DNA of 64,000 bases, taken from positions 116,807 to 180,806 of the forward strand of contig QBMK01000002.1 of NCBI GenBank assembly GCA_003249035.1, written 5' to 3'. The DNA is from Pseudanabaena sp. (GTDB lineage Bacteria > Cyanobacteriota > Cyanobacteriia > Pseudanabaenales > Pseudanabaenaceae). Shown here piece after piece: positions 17,286-25,966 of this stretch (positions are counted from its first letter, which is position 1; each line of letters opens with the position of its first letter). The notes beneath the pieces were generated by a model. That model saw only the letters and a list, made by a program, of their open reading frames with translations, was not told the origin of the DNA and ran no database searches. The position numbers were made by a program, and so were the translations under genes.

Positions 17286-19601
17286 ATGGCACAGAGATCG
17301 TTGAAAGCATCATTAGTAGGGATAAAAAAGGCTAAGCAGCAATTTGCCCTAAAAGGATGGACACAAGAATATCTTGCAAATGAAGTCAACATCAAGACCA
17401 GACAGCCAATTTGGCGTTTTTTTGCTGGACAGGCAATCGAACGATATACATTTTTTGAGCTTTGTACGAGATTGGATTTGGATTGGCGAGAGATAGCCCT
17501 CGATCCTCCTCTCGACTACATTGCTCTCAATATTGATGGAACCACTGATTTCGACGAATTAGGAATAGATGCTCTTGCCCAAATTGTGCGATCGCGAAGG
17601 CGTGAGAAAATCAATCACCAATGTGGCATCTTGCAATTGTTAGATGTTAATCGCCCTATTAAAATTGAACAGATTTACATTGACGTCAACATCTTGGAGC
17701 AGATTGCCAGTCAGCAATGGTTAGAAATCTCCGCGATCAACAGTCTCTCCCCCGAAGATATTGATCGCTATGGCTTAGGCAAGATCGTCGAAAGCCAAAT
17801 CCCTGGGATGCAGGCGGTCGAGAAGTATAACAAGCTCAGAGTATTAGGCAAACCAGGTTCTGGTAAATCGACATTTCTCAAACATCTTGCCATTGAATGC
17901 AATCATGAGCAGTTTGTTGAAAGTCAAATTCCCATCTTTATTAAACTTCGAGATTTTGCTGAAAGCCGAAAAGAACATCATCAAATTGATTTCTTAGAAT
18001 TTATCCATCAGGAATTTCTAACTTCAGATATTTCGCAAATATCCGTGCTTAAGAAGTTACTACAAGCAGGGAGAATCCTACTTTTGATCGATGGAATGGA
18101 CGAAGTCTCTCATGAAGAAGAAAGTGCTATCCTCAATGAAATTCGGCGATTTTCTGAGAAGTATCACAAAAATCAGTTTGTCGCATCCTGTCGCACTGCC
18201 TCGCAAAGGCTATTGCTGCAAGGTTTTACGGATGTGGAAATCGCCCCATTTACCGAAAATCAAATTTCTGACTTTTCGCAAAAATGGTTTGTTGCCTTTA
18301 GCAAAGAGCCTAACGAGGGAGTCGCCACTGCACTACAATTTATGGAAAAGTTGAACCTGCCTGAAAATTGGCGATTTCGACGGATGATTACTACACCCTT
18401 ATTTCTGCATCTTGCCTGTTCTATATTCCATCGCCAAGGCAAATTCCCCATTAAGCAAGCCGAGTTTTATAAACAAGGTATGGATTTACTTCTCGGTAAA
18501 TGGGATGAGGCAGAAGGCATTGAAAGAGATCAAGTCTATCGTGGATTTTTGTTGCCGCAAAAGCTCAAGTTATTGAGCCAAATAGCCGCCGCCACCTTTG
18601 AGCAGGGCCAGTACTTCTTTGAGCAAGATGTGATTCAGCAATATATCGGTGACTATCTGGAAAGTCTTCCCAATGCAAGTACCGATCCTGAGGAAATCCA
18701 ACAGGCAAGTGAAAACGTATTGAAAGCGATCGAGTCACAACATGGGCTGCTAGCCGAACGGGCGCGAGGGATATTCTCCTTCTCTTATCTAGCATTACAA
18801 GAGTACTTTACAGCCCGTAAGATCGTCGCCAATCACAATCTCCAATCCCTAGGGCAGTCTCTACAAGGACTGGTAGACCATATTACCGATCCCCATTGGC
18901 GAGAAATCTTTTTGCTAACGGCGAGTATGCTCCGCAGTGCTGATGGCTTGGTGGGATTAATGAAGCAAGAAATTGATGCTCTTGTTTCTGAAGACCCTCA
19001 TCTGCAAGATTTTTTAGCTTGGGCTAGCCAAAAATCAAAATCTAATCCATTAGAAACAAAATCGGCGACAGGTCGAGCCTTTTATCTAGCGCTAACCCGT
19101 GCGCCCAATCTTGCCCCTGACCTTGCTCTAGCCTGCACCTTAGATCGGGGTGAATTTTTAGATGCGGCACTCGATGATCTGTTATCTGAATCTGTCCTAC
19201 ATGAGAGTAAAGACTTTGCCTATGTCCATGCCTGCGGTGATGCTCTGAGCAATATTTTAGGTGTTGTCGTTGATATTGGACTTCATAAGTCACTACAGCA
19301 ACTCAGCGATCAACTACCCAATGACAATTATACGAAAGCCAACTTTGAAAAATGGTGCAACAAAAATTATGCAACATGGGTAACTAAGCTTCAGGAGGCG
19401 ATCTCCTCCCATCGCAGCATCGGCAACAAATGGGAATTTACTATTCCTCAAGAACAAGCTTTGCAAAATTATTACGATGCTAATCAACTGCTGCTTGATT
19501 GTCTCAACAGCAACTGCGAAGTTACCACCAGTATTCGCGAACAAATCGAAGCAACCCTATTACTACCACAACAAGAACTCGAAAAGCGCGAATGGGAATA
19601 A
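17286..19601 (+). CDS. NACHT-domain STAND NTPase with N-terminal HTH-like module
   Basis: STAND-class ATPase of 771 residues, a family known to include bacterial anti-phage sensors. The N-terminal module (1-75; SLKASLVGIKKAKQQFALKG then WTQEYLANEV, TRQPIWRFFAG) resembles an XRE-like helix-turn-helix and is standard in cyanobacterial NACHT proteins. A helical linker leads to the NACHT core: Walker A GKPGSGKST (188-196) and Walker B RILLLIDGMDEV (263-274). A helical region with FSYLALQEYFTA follows, then a short C-terminal domain with Cys/His residues (CNKNYATW, HRSIGNKWEF, LLLDCLNSNC). No toxic effector domain is visible, and no neighbouring gene looks like one. It is a single-gene unit followed by a strong hairpin. 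Confidence 0.92.
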   Translation: MAQRSLKASLVGIKKAKQQFALKGWTQEYLANEVNIKTRQPIWRFFAGQAIERYTFFELCTRLDLDWREIALDPPLDYIALNIDGTTDFDELGIDALAQIVRSRRREKINHQCGILQLLDVNRPIKIEQIYIDVNILEQIASQQWLEISAINSLSPEDIDRYGLGKIVESQIPGMQAVEKYNKLRVLGKPGSGKSTFLKHLAIECNHEQFVESQIPIFIKLRDFAESRKEHHQIDFLEFIHQEFLTSDISQISVLKKLLQAGRILLLIDGMDEVSHEEESAILNEIRRFSEKYHKNQFVASCRTASQRLLLQGFTDVEIAPFTENQISDFSQKWFVAFSKEPNEGVATALQFMEKLNLPENWRFRRMITTPLFLHLACSIFHRQGKFPIKQAEFYKQGMDLLLGKWDEAEGIERDQVYRGFLLPQKLKLLSQIAAATFEQGQYFFEQDVIQQYIGDYLESLPNASTDPEEIQQASENVLKAIESQHGLLAERARGIFSFSYLALQEYFTARKIVANHNLQSLGQSLQGLVDHITDPHWREIFLLTASMLRSADGLVGLMKQEIDALVSEDPHLQDFLAWASQKSKSNPLETKSATGRAFYLALTRAPNLAPDLALACTLDRGEFLDAALDDLLSESVLHESKDFAYVHACGDALSNILGVVVDIGLHKSLQQLSDQLPNDNYTKANFEKWCNKNYATWVTKLQEAISSHRSIGNKWEFTIPQEQALQNYYDANQLLLDCLNSNCEVTTSIREQIEATLLLPQQELEKREWE

Positions 19602-19638
19602 AGATGATTTACCACGCAAAGCGTGGTAAATCATCTTT
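19600..19638 (+). terminator. Perfect 18-bp hairpin, GC-AAA-GC tip, after NACHT gene
   Basis: Arm AAAGATGATTTACCACGC, loop AAA, perfect complement, then a T-rich stretch (TTTATTTTAG). It overlaps the last bases of the NACHT stop codon. The position and the T-run support intrinsic termination. The palindrome would also work on the opposite strand. Confidence 0.8.
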
Positions 19639-19747
19639 ATTTTAGTTATTAAATTTTGCAACAAGATCAATCAAGTCAACGATCTCACTTATCAAATCAA
19701 TCATTGCTCTGACAAGGTAGTTACAGAAACCTTTAGGAGAAACTAAA

Positions 19748-20230
19748 ATGACTATATCAACTGAGCAAACAACCGTGCATCCAGACGAAATCAACAAGTC
19801 CCTTGGTCATACCGTCGATTCTGAAGGTTTGCTAAATAACTATGCGATCGAGCCAGAAATGTATATGGAGCATGGTGCTTGCCTATCAGAATTAACTAAT
19901 CGAGTGACAGTAGTCGATATCTTCGACTCTGAGGAAGAAGCAAAAAGTGCTGTACTGGAAATGGAACATAAGGGTTTACTCGTTGCCCATATTTCTATAG
20001 TCGCAAAAAACTACAAGGAACCTCAATCATTTAGCTGGGAAAGCATCACAGCTGAAGGCGGATTGGCTGCGGTTTTAACAAGGCTCGGAATTAGCGATAA
20101 TGCGATTTCAAAATTCGTTGAAGCTACTGATAATGGTAAGTTTTTGGTGATTGAAGTTGGTAACGATCGCGAAGCCAGTCAAGTCCAGCATGTTTTAGAA
20201 AAAGCTGGACATACCAATCAAGACGGCTAA
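19748..20230 (+). CDS. Stress protein with YflT/17M-like domain, first of pair
   Basis: A 160-residue soluble protein. The central part, RVTVVDIFDSEEEAKSAVLE followed by MEHKGLLVAHISIVAKNY (about 51-92), resembles the N-terminal half of general stress proteins of the YflT/17M type. The C-terminal part (GKFLVIEVGNDREASQVQHV, then LEKAGH) looks like the closing half of the same ferredoxin-like fold. The glycine-rich hydrophobic core of the 17M-like protein at 62738 is missing. AGGAGA lies 7 bases before ATG 19748, a strong ribosome site. It is followed 70 bp later by a paralogue. A role in stress is inferred from the family only. Confidence 0.65.
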   Translation: MTISTEQTTVHPDEINKSLGHTVDSEGLLNNYAIEPEMYMEHGACLSELTNRVTVVDIFDSEEEAKSAVLEMEHKGLLVAHISIVAKNYKEPQSFSWESITAEGGLAAVLTRLGISDNAISKFVEATDNGKFLVIEVGNDREASQVQHVLEKAGHTNQDG

Positions 20231-20299
20231 ATAGAAAGTGCGGCATGTATGACCGCTTTGTCTATTTTTATTTATAGATATCTGAGCGGAGAAGTGATC

Positions 20300-20779
20300 A
20301 TGTTGCGAACTCATTACAAAACTATTAATTCCGATGATGCGAGTAATGTCCATACGGAGACTCGTGAAAGTTTTCAAAACAATTATGCGATCGCGCCTAC
20401 GATTTATATGAAATATGGCGAATCCTCACCTCAATCAGAAAATATATTTACTGTGATCGATACATTCTCCTCTAGGCTAGAAGCTAGAAAAGCAGTATCA
20501 GAATTTCAACGCCAAGGCTTGCAGCCGTCTCAGATTGTCGTCATTACTAAGAATTATCAAGAACACGAAGATTCAACAAATTGGGAATTTATTACTGAGG
20601 ATAGTAGTACATTAACAATTTTGTCAGGAATCGGAATTGATATTTATGACGCTTCGCAATACGAAAATGCAGTTAAACATGGCAAGTTTTTGGTGGCAGC
20701 AGTAGTTACCGAGCATTCTGCTAGTCAGGCTCAATCTCTTTTAGAAAATATTGGACATAGAGTGATCTCTGTATATTAG
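20300..20779 (+). CDS. Stress protein with YflT/17M-like domain, second of pair
   Basis: A 159-residue paralogue of the preceding gene. Shared blocks are NNYAIAPTIYMKYG, FTVIDTFSSRLEARKAVSEF, QIVVITKNYQE and GKFLVAAVVTEHSASQAQSL. The start is set at ATG 20300, because GGAG lies 8 bases upstream and the protein then aligns with its partner; an ATG at 20249 would add a hydrophobic stretch absent from the paralogue. The two copies have diverged strongly except in the fold-defining strands, so the duplication is old. Probably co-transcribed with the first copy. Confidence 0.65.
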   Translation: MLRTHYKTINSDDASNVHTETRESFQNNYAIAPTIYMKYGESSPQSENIFTVIDTFSSRLEARKAVSEFQRQGLQPSQIVVITKNYQEHEDSTNWEFITEDSSTLTILSGIGIDIYDASQYENAVKHGKFLVAAVVTEHSASQAQSLLENIGHRVISVY

Positions 20780-20871
20780 ATCTCTTAAAGGTTGTTGTCC
20801 CTCCTGCGAGGCAAAAAGGATTTGCTGTTCAACAAAAGCTGTGTGCGGTTGAGCGTACAGTCTAGATATAC

Positions 20872-21288
20872 CTAAAAAATACCGTAGAGAATAGTCAAAA
20901 AGGCAAATATGCCAATCGAAACTAAGGAGATAGCTGTTATCAAACCAATAGAGCGTGGGCGAGTATAGATATAATCCTCTTGGCTGAGAAGTTTGAGCAC
21001 CTTCATATGTTCTCTTGCCGCTGCCGACAATGCCCCAACCCCTAACAGAATAAAACTCAGCCCTACCCAGCGCGAAACCATATCAATATTTGAACTACTC
21101 TGTAATTTGCTGTTTTGGAGTGCAATTGCGATCCGGTCAATCCCAAACCCAAAGGTAATGAGAGATAGGCTCGTCCTAATCCACGCCATGAGTGTCCTCT
21201 CTGCTGCTACGCGATTGCGCTCCCTCGCCAGTTCGTTGGTGAGATTGTATTTACGGATTCTAGGTGGTTTCGGAGATGATTCACTCAT
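20872..21288 (-). CDS. DUF202 membrane protein (YidH-like)
   Basis: A 138-residue DUF202 protein, function unknown. The conserved N-terminal block LARERNRVAAERTLMAWIRT is followed by the first helix (SLSLITFGFGIDRIAIAL, about 41-58), then a second helix (about 71-88) and a third at the C-terminus (SLVSIGIFAFLTILYGIF). Length and three-helix layout match the family. Its last codons and 3' flank are duplicated as a relic at 11676-11729, so a second copy once existed or a segment was copied. Confidence 0.9.
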   Translation of the reverse strand: MSESSPKPPRIRKYNLTNELARERNRVAAERTLMAWIRTSLSLITFGFGIDRIAIALQNSKLQSSSNIDMVSRWVGLSFILLGVGALSAAAREHMKVLKLLSQEDYIYTRPRSIGLITAISLVSIGIFAFLTILYGIF

Positions 21289-21494
21289 TTGTCTTAGGTT
21301 TTATATTTAATTTGCGATCGCCTTGCAGTTTCGCGATCGTTTTTTCGCCAATAATTATAGGGCTTACTCTAGTTGCTACGCTGTAGCCACAATATATAAA
21401 ACCATTTCAAGTCACCAATTAATAGCCCCCTAACCTCCAATTCTGGGGGGACAAGAAAATTAAATTTTTTCAAAGCCTTCCAGAATCGGGAATT

Positions 21495-21600
21495 TACACC
21501 AATTCACGAAAGTGTGACAACACTTTCGTGAATTAAAAACCAAACCCAATAAGGGTTTTCAAAACTAAAAATGGCTACGCCATTTTTAGTTTTGGTATTA
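21495..21600 (+). repeat. Double-hairpin repeat, family 1 copy E
   Basis: The most symmetrical copy. Stem I AATTCACGAAAGTG / CACTTTCGTGAATT is perfect. The linker contains CCCAATAAGGG. Stem II AAAACTAAAAATGGC / GCCATTTTTAGTTTT is perfect around a TAC tip, and the end is TTGGTATTA. It lies 30 bp downstream of the DUF2252 stop. Confidence 0.88.
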
Positions 21601-21630
21601 GGGGGCTTGATATAGATCGGAGTTTCAGTA

Positions 21631-23025
21631 TTACAAATCTTCTTCCACCAGCGCCTCCACGCGCCCCGAACGCACAGCCTCGACTAGTGCTTGGTAGTCT
21701 CGTTCGGTTTGATCTGCATAGGCAAGGGCAAATTTCGCCATCGCTTGGTCAAACTGGTCGCCTTTACCCAAATAGCCACTAATCGTTGCACCATCGCCTG
21801 ATTTAGCGTGGGCATGAGCTAATGACCAGCCACAATATTCCGCATATCGCTTCAGTTGCAAGGCTGAACATCCCTCAATAGGGAAAGACATCTTCATGTC
21901 GCGTAGCTGACGGACGTAAAAGTCACGACCATGTCGCGATCGTATCCAGCCCAAAAAGATGTCGCTAGAGGAATGCGTCAGCCGCTGACCCACGACCACG
22001 CGCTGCCCTTGGTTGTCATATTGGCTCTTCTCCGTGTAGGGTTCGAGGACAGAACGACGCGCTTCTTTGATTTGTAGCATCAGGGGATGGTTGTCTTCAG
22101 AGAAAAACAGTGCGATATGGCACCTTGTCCCGACGCTGCCAATTCCGACCACTTTCAGGGCAGCATCTTCAAAATTGTAGCGATCGAAGAGGAGACGGCG
22201 CTCATCAGATAGTGTCAGACGATAGTCTTCCAAACCCTCTCGAACCTTTTCCTCGAAGTCTTCTTCAGCAGGATGGAAGAGAACCGGAGGTTGGTCGATA
22301 ATGCGGTGACGTCCACCAGTCGAGTCAGTAATCTTGGGAAAGAGATTGTCAATGATGCGCCTGCGAGCTTTTTTGGCTATGTCTTCCCGAAACTTTTTCG
22401 ATTTGGCATCGGGAGCTGCTTCGATGATAGTCTGTGCATCTATGCGATTGTACCAGACTTCTAATGGACTCATGTGGGAATACTCTCGAAGGCGTACTCT
22501 ATAGGAACGGACGCACTCGATAACAGCTGCTTGGGATTCAACTTCAGATAGTTGATTATCTCGCCCAGCGATAACAAAGCTGGTGACAAGACGCTTGAGA
22601 TCCCACTCCCAAGGGGCAGGGTGGGTTTCGTCAAAGTCATTCAGGTCGAAGACTAAATTACGCTCAGGGGTGGCAAATAAGCCAAAATTCAAAAGATGGC
22701 AGTCTCCGCAAGCTTGAACATTAATGCCGATATTTGGTGTAGAAGCGAGATCGTAAGCCATCAGTGGAGCAGAACCACGCAGGAAAGTAAATGGGCTGCG
22801 TAACATACGCCCGTAGCGGATAGGAATTAGCTGTGCCATACGATCTTGGTTCGATTCTTCGAGGATATCGATAGGATCGCGTCGATTGGTCGGGGGAGTC
22901 CAATTAGCTTGTGTAATGCGGGGTAACTTACCTCGTAAAGATTTACCGATTTCAATGCGTTCCGCCGTAGTGCGAAATTGAGTTTGAGAATCGGAACGGG
23001 GGCTAATTTCAGGCTGGTCGCTCAT
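21631..23025 (-). CDS. DUF2252 domain-containing protein
   Basis: A 464-residue DUF2252 protein, a kinase-like-fold family without an established reaction. Typical motifs are RYGRMLRSPFTFLRGSA (about 89-105), NVQACGDCHLLNFG (about 121-134; GDCHxxNFG is the family's hallmark), VFDLNDFDETHPAPWEWDLK (about 144-163) and the C-terminal WSLAHAHAKSGD. These include the catalytic-loop-like H-x-N and D residues. The 464 residues are the usual length. The ATG at 23025 is the only plausible start. Its neighbour upstream on the same strand is a GH13 enzyme 66 bp away, so the two may be co-transcribed. Confidence 0.9.
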   Translation of the reverse strand: MSDQPEISPRSDSQTQFRTTAERIEIGKSLRGKLPRITQANWTPPTNRRDPIDILEESNQDRMAQLIPIRYGRMLRSPFTFLRGSAPLMAYDLASTPNIGINVQACGDCHLLNFGLFATPERNLVFDLNDFDETHPAPWEWDLKRLVTSFVIAGRDNQLSEVESQAAVIECVRSYRVRLREYSHMSPLEVWYNRIDAQTIIEAAPDAKSKKFREDIAKKARRRIIDNLFPKITDSTGGRHRIIDQPPVLFHPAEEDFEEKVREGLEDYRLTLSDERRLLFDRYNFEDAALKVVGIGSVGTRCHIALFFSEDNHPLMLQIKEARRSVLEPYTEKSQYDNQGQRVVVGQRLTHSSSDIFLGWIRSRHGRDFYVRQLRDMKMSFPIEGCSALQLKRYAEYCGWSLAHAHAKSGDGATISGYLGKGDQFDQAMAKFALAYADQTERDYQALVEAVRSGRVEALVEEDL

Positions 23026-23091
23026 GGGTTAAGACTATTATTGCAAATTATGAATTAGTTGTTATTATCCAACGGCAGAGACATTAAAAAA

Positions 23092-24573
23092 TTATTCTGG
23101 TTGGATCAGCTCAAATACTTGGTATCCCCATGCGGGTAAATCCAGATAGAGTCCAGGGAAGCGCAGACTGTCGCCATGCTCCTCGTAACTCGCAGAACTC
23201 ATTATGTCCTTAAGCTGGAACTTCTGCCCACTCAGTCCCTCCCAAGGTAGCGGAATATAACACTGGCTTTGATGCGGTGCATAGTTCACGATCGCGATCG
23301 CTCTTTGCCCATCGTCTCCTTGCCAACCAAAAGCAATAAAACAATCCCGCGTCCAATTGCCTTCCCAAGCATGTTTGCATTCCAGTAATTGCCAATCCCC
23401 ATTGCGTACTACATTCATTCGCAAAGCATCCAAAAGCTTCTGGTAAAATGCCTGTAAGCATGGATCAATCGGCTGTTCGGGGGCCCGACAGAGGTGAACG
23501 GAAATTTTTTGAGTCCATCCTTGCAACTGCCCTTGATGGAAGAAACGCAAACCGGGACAAAAGTAGGTTAAGACCGCCGCCGCTTGATGCAGGTCGGAGG
23601 CGAAAGTTGCGGCGACGCGGGGTTCATCGTGATTCTCTAAAAAACGGGCAGACTTCCTTTGGTAATCTAGGTCAGCCCAGAAATGCTCTCGCACAGGTTG
23701 GGCATGCTGCTCTCGCAAGCGATCGTACAAGCGCTTATCGTAGGTGTAATCAAACCCCTGCTGTTGCAACGTCCATTCCAAATCCCAATAGACCTCAGCC
23801 ATGAAGATAAATTCTGGATGCGCCTGCCGCACCTGAGGAATTGCTTTCGACCAAAATGGTTCAGTGGCAATCCCCCATGTCCGTTGAAAAATTTCTGGTA
23901 GAACCAACATCGCCATATCACAGCGCAGTCCATCGCAGCATTGTGATATTTTTACCAGTTCATCGATTAGGGCTGCCTGTAAATCCAGATTACCGTAATT
24001 GAGTTGGATCGTATCTGGCCAGCCATCAAAGTAAGGATCTCGTCCATAAGCCAGAACTGTCGAACCCTGAGGCAAGTCTATTTTGAGATAGTTTTGCGGC
24101 TGCTCAGTCAGTTGAGCTTTTGTGCCACTGACATAGTATTCTGGATGCTCCTGCACCCAAAGATGATCCGGTGCAGTATGGTTGGGGACAAAATCTAGCA
24201 TCAATTTGAGTCCCCTTTGATGCAAGCGATCGCGCAGGCGAATCAAACATGCAGCATCCCCCAAGCTGGTATTGAGGGTATAGCTGGTGATGGCAAATCC
24301 TGAGCCACAGATATCATCTTCTTGCAAGTCTGGCAACAGTTCTTCATATTCTGCCAACCATTGTGAATTAGAACGAGAGACTTGGCGAGCTGCCAGTCCT
24401 GTCTGCCAAACACTAAGGAAGTATATCCAGTCAAATCCTAAATTCCCCAGTTCATCCAGTTCGGCATCGGGAATGTCATCGAGCGTGGCGTGGCGACCGA
24501 TTTGGGGAGAGAGTCGATTCAACCAGACGCGGGTATTAATTTGGTATAGAGAAGGGTATAGATTGCTATTCAT
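23092..24573 (-). CDS. GH13 alpha-amylase-family enzyme
   Basis: Glycoside hydrolase family 13 enzyme of 493 residues. The (beta/alpha)8 barrel motifs are present in order: DFVPNH (127-132), GLRCDMA with nucleophile Asp219, FMAEVYWD with acid/base Glu260 and FLENHDEPR with Asp316. A beta-sandwich domain C closes the protein (WEGLSGQKFQLKD). No signal peptide is seen, so it acts inside the cell. The exact substrate (glucan, sucrose or trehalose-type sugar) cannot be read from the sequence. It lies upstream of DUF2252 on the same strand. Together with the separate alpha-amylase at 58791 it gives the window two GH13 enzymes of different subfamilies. Confidence 0.93.
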   Translation of the reverse strand: MNSNLYPSLYQINTRVWLNRLSPQIGRHATLDDIPDAELDELGNLGFDWIYFLSVWQTGLAARQVSRSNSQWLAEYEELLPDLQEDDICGSGFAITSYTLNTSLGDAACLIRLRDRLHQRGLKLMLDFVPNHTAPDHLWVQEHPEYYVSGTKAQLTEQPQNYLKIDLPQGSTVLAYGRDPYFDGWPDTIQLNYGNLDLQAALIDELVKISQCCDGLRCDMAMLVLPEIFQRTWGIATEPFWSKAIPQVRQAHPEFIFMAEVYWDLEWTLQQQGFDYTYDKRLYDRLREQHAQPVREHFWADLDYQRKSARFLENHDEPRVAATFASDLHQAAAVLTYFCPGLRFFHQGQLQGWTQKISVHLCRAPEQPIDPCLQAFYQKLLDALRMNVVRNGDWQLLECKHAWEGNWTRDCFIAFGWQGDDGQRAIAIVNYAPHQSQCYIPLPWEGLSGQKFQLKDIMSSASYEEHGDSLRFPGLYLDLPAWGYQVFELIQPE

Positions 24574-24674
24574 AAAATTATTAAAAAATTATTTGTTAAA
24601 AAAGATTGCAGTAAATTTTATTAAAGATTTTATTTATAACTAATTTCCAATGGATGCGACCTCAATTTAATACA

Positions 24675-24952
24675 TCAGGAAGGAATAGGATAACCATATT
24701 GATTGAGCTTGTTCCAGAATTGAGTCCAACGAGTGGGCGTTAAGACAAGAGTTCTCAAACTAAGTACCACTAAGGGCAATAAGTTTTTCCTCTTCCTGCG
24801 CGTTGATAGACATGACGATCAACCACGACTTCTCCATAAGGGGTTTCATATGTTTTCGTCAGCTCTCCTTTAGTCCCCATCTTTTCTCCTTCTATCTCGA
24901 TTGCTGAGCCATCTGTATCTAAATATTTCAGCGTTTTCCTTCCACGTAACAT
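24675..24952 (-). pseudogene. Transposase debris (ISKra4-like N-part and a second fragment)
   Basis: From ATG 24952 a 60-codon frame reads RGRKTLKYLDTDG, then KTYETPYGEVVVDRHVYQ and KTYCP, as in the N-terminal region of ISKra4-family transposases, and then stops. In the adjacent frame, codons ending at 24675 read RTLVLTPTRWTQFWNKLNQY, which looks like a transposase C-terminus. Family members are some 350-450 residues, so this is a heavily deleted remnant, possibly a fusion of two. No terminal inverted repeats were found. Confidence 0.55.
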
Positions 24953-24981
24953 CAGTTACTAATTGAAAGACACTCTAACTT

Positions 24982-25476
24982 TCACAGTAATGCTTGAATA
25001 TCTTTCACTAAATCTTCTGGCTTTGCAGTTGGAGGATAACGTTTAACGACCTTTCCACTGCGATCAACCAAAAACTTAGTGAAGTTCCATTTAATTCCCT
25101 CAGTACCAAAAATTCCTGGTACCGCTTTAGACAAATACTGATATAACGGATGGGCATCGCTTCCATTTACCTTGATTTTCTGAAAAAGTTGGAAAGAAAC
25201 TCCAAAGTTAATTTCACAGAAAGACTGAATCTGGTCTGAGTTTCCTGGTTCTTGTTGTCCAAATTGGTTGCAGGGAAATCCTAAAACAACTAAACCTTGG
25301 TTGGCATATTGATCAGACAACGCCTGTAGTCCTTTATATTGAGGCGTAAAGCCACATTGACTGGCAGTATTTACAATTAGTAAAACTTTGTCTTTATAGG
25401 TGCTTAATGATACTGGATTTCCATCAAGACCAGTTGCTGAAAATCTGTAAATTGACGCAGAAGCTTGTGCTGTCAT
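24982..25476 (-). CDS. Glutathione peroxidase family (thioredoxin-like peroxidase)
   Basis: Reduces hydroperoxides. The 164 residues contain the complete family signature: the peroxidatic residue is Cys41 in NTASQCGFTPQY (a Cys, not selenocysteine, form), followed by VVLGFPCNQFGQQEPG with the Gln and second Cys, and KWNFTKFLVDR with the active-site Trp and Asn. Bacterial Cys forms usually draw electrons from thioredoxin rather than glutathione; this is family knowledge. There is no signal peptide, so it is cytoplasmic. It starts at ATG 25476 and is a single-gene unit next to transposase debris. Confidence 0.93.
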   Translation of the reverse strand: MTAQASASIYRFSATGLDGNPVSLSTYKDKVLLIVNTASQCGFTPQYKGLQALSDQYANQGLVVLGFPCNQFGQQEPGNSDQIQSFCEINFGVSFQLFQKIKVNGSDAHPLYQYLSKAVPGIFGTEGIKWNFTKFLVDRSGKVVKRYPPTAKPEDLVKDIQALL

Positions 25477-25585
25477 TAGGTTAAATATTTTTTTAATACA
25501 GTCATACTTAAGTATCTTACTATGACACTTTGACGATTAGTTAGATACCTACTAAAACAGACAACTTCAATGGGCGCATCGGATA

Positions 25586-25966
25586 TTATGATTTTGTGTC
25601 ACGGGTATATGCTTTCCACGTTATTAAAGAACCAATTGCAAATAGGATACCTTCGATAATCATGAAGAAGAGTGAACTCGTGTTGCCAGTGGCAAGTCGG
25701 TAAAAACTAGCCACGAACATTCGGAACAGTCCGAGAACTAGCAAGAACCAGCCACAGAGGGTAATCAACAGAGTCCAGTCACGTTGCCATAGATTATGCG
25801 ATCGCGCGATCGCCAAACCCGCAACGAACATGAGAACTCCAGAGAGGTAGACGACTGGTGGGATCTGTTCGTCGTAGAGATGTGGTTGAATAAGCGGGAA
25901 CTCCGAAGCAACCATTACCATCAGGGTTGGTCCCAGCAGTCCTCCTATACGATTCGAGTTTGTCAT
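25586..25966 (-). CDS. Four-helix membrane protein of unknown function
   Basis: A 126-residue protein with hydrophobic segments at about 8-25 (GLLGPTLMVMVASEF), 39-55, 65-82 (WTLLITLCGWFLLVLGLF) and 97-115. I do not recognise it as a named family. Its ATG overlaps the stop of the upstream CPBP protease by 4 bp, so the two are translationally coupled and likely to act together. Closest in kind are small hypothetical proteins of soil bacteria and cyanobacteria, but that is an impression. Confidence 0.7.
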   Translation of the reverse strand: MTNSNRIGGLLGPTLMVMVASEFPLIQPHLYDEQIPPVVYLSGVLMFVAGLAIARSHNLWQRDWTLLITLCGWFLLVLGLFRMFVASFYRLATGNTSSLFFMIIEGILFAIGSLITWKAYTRDTKS

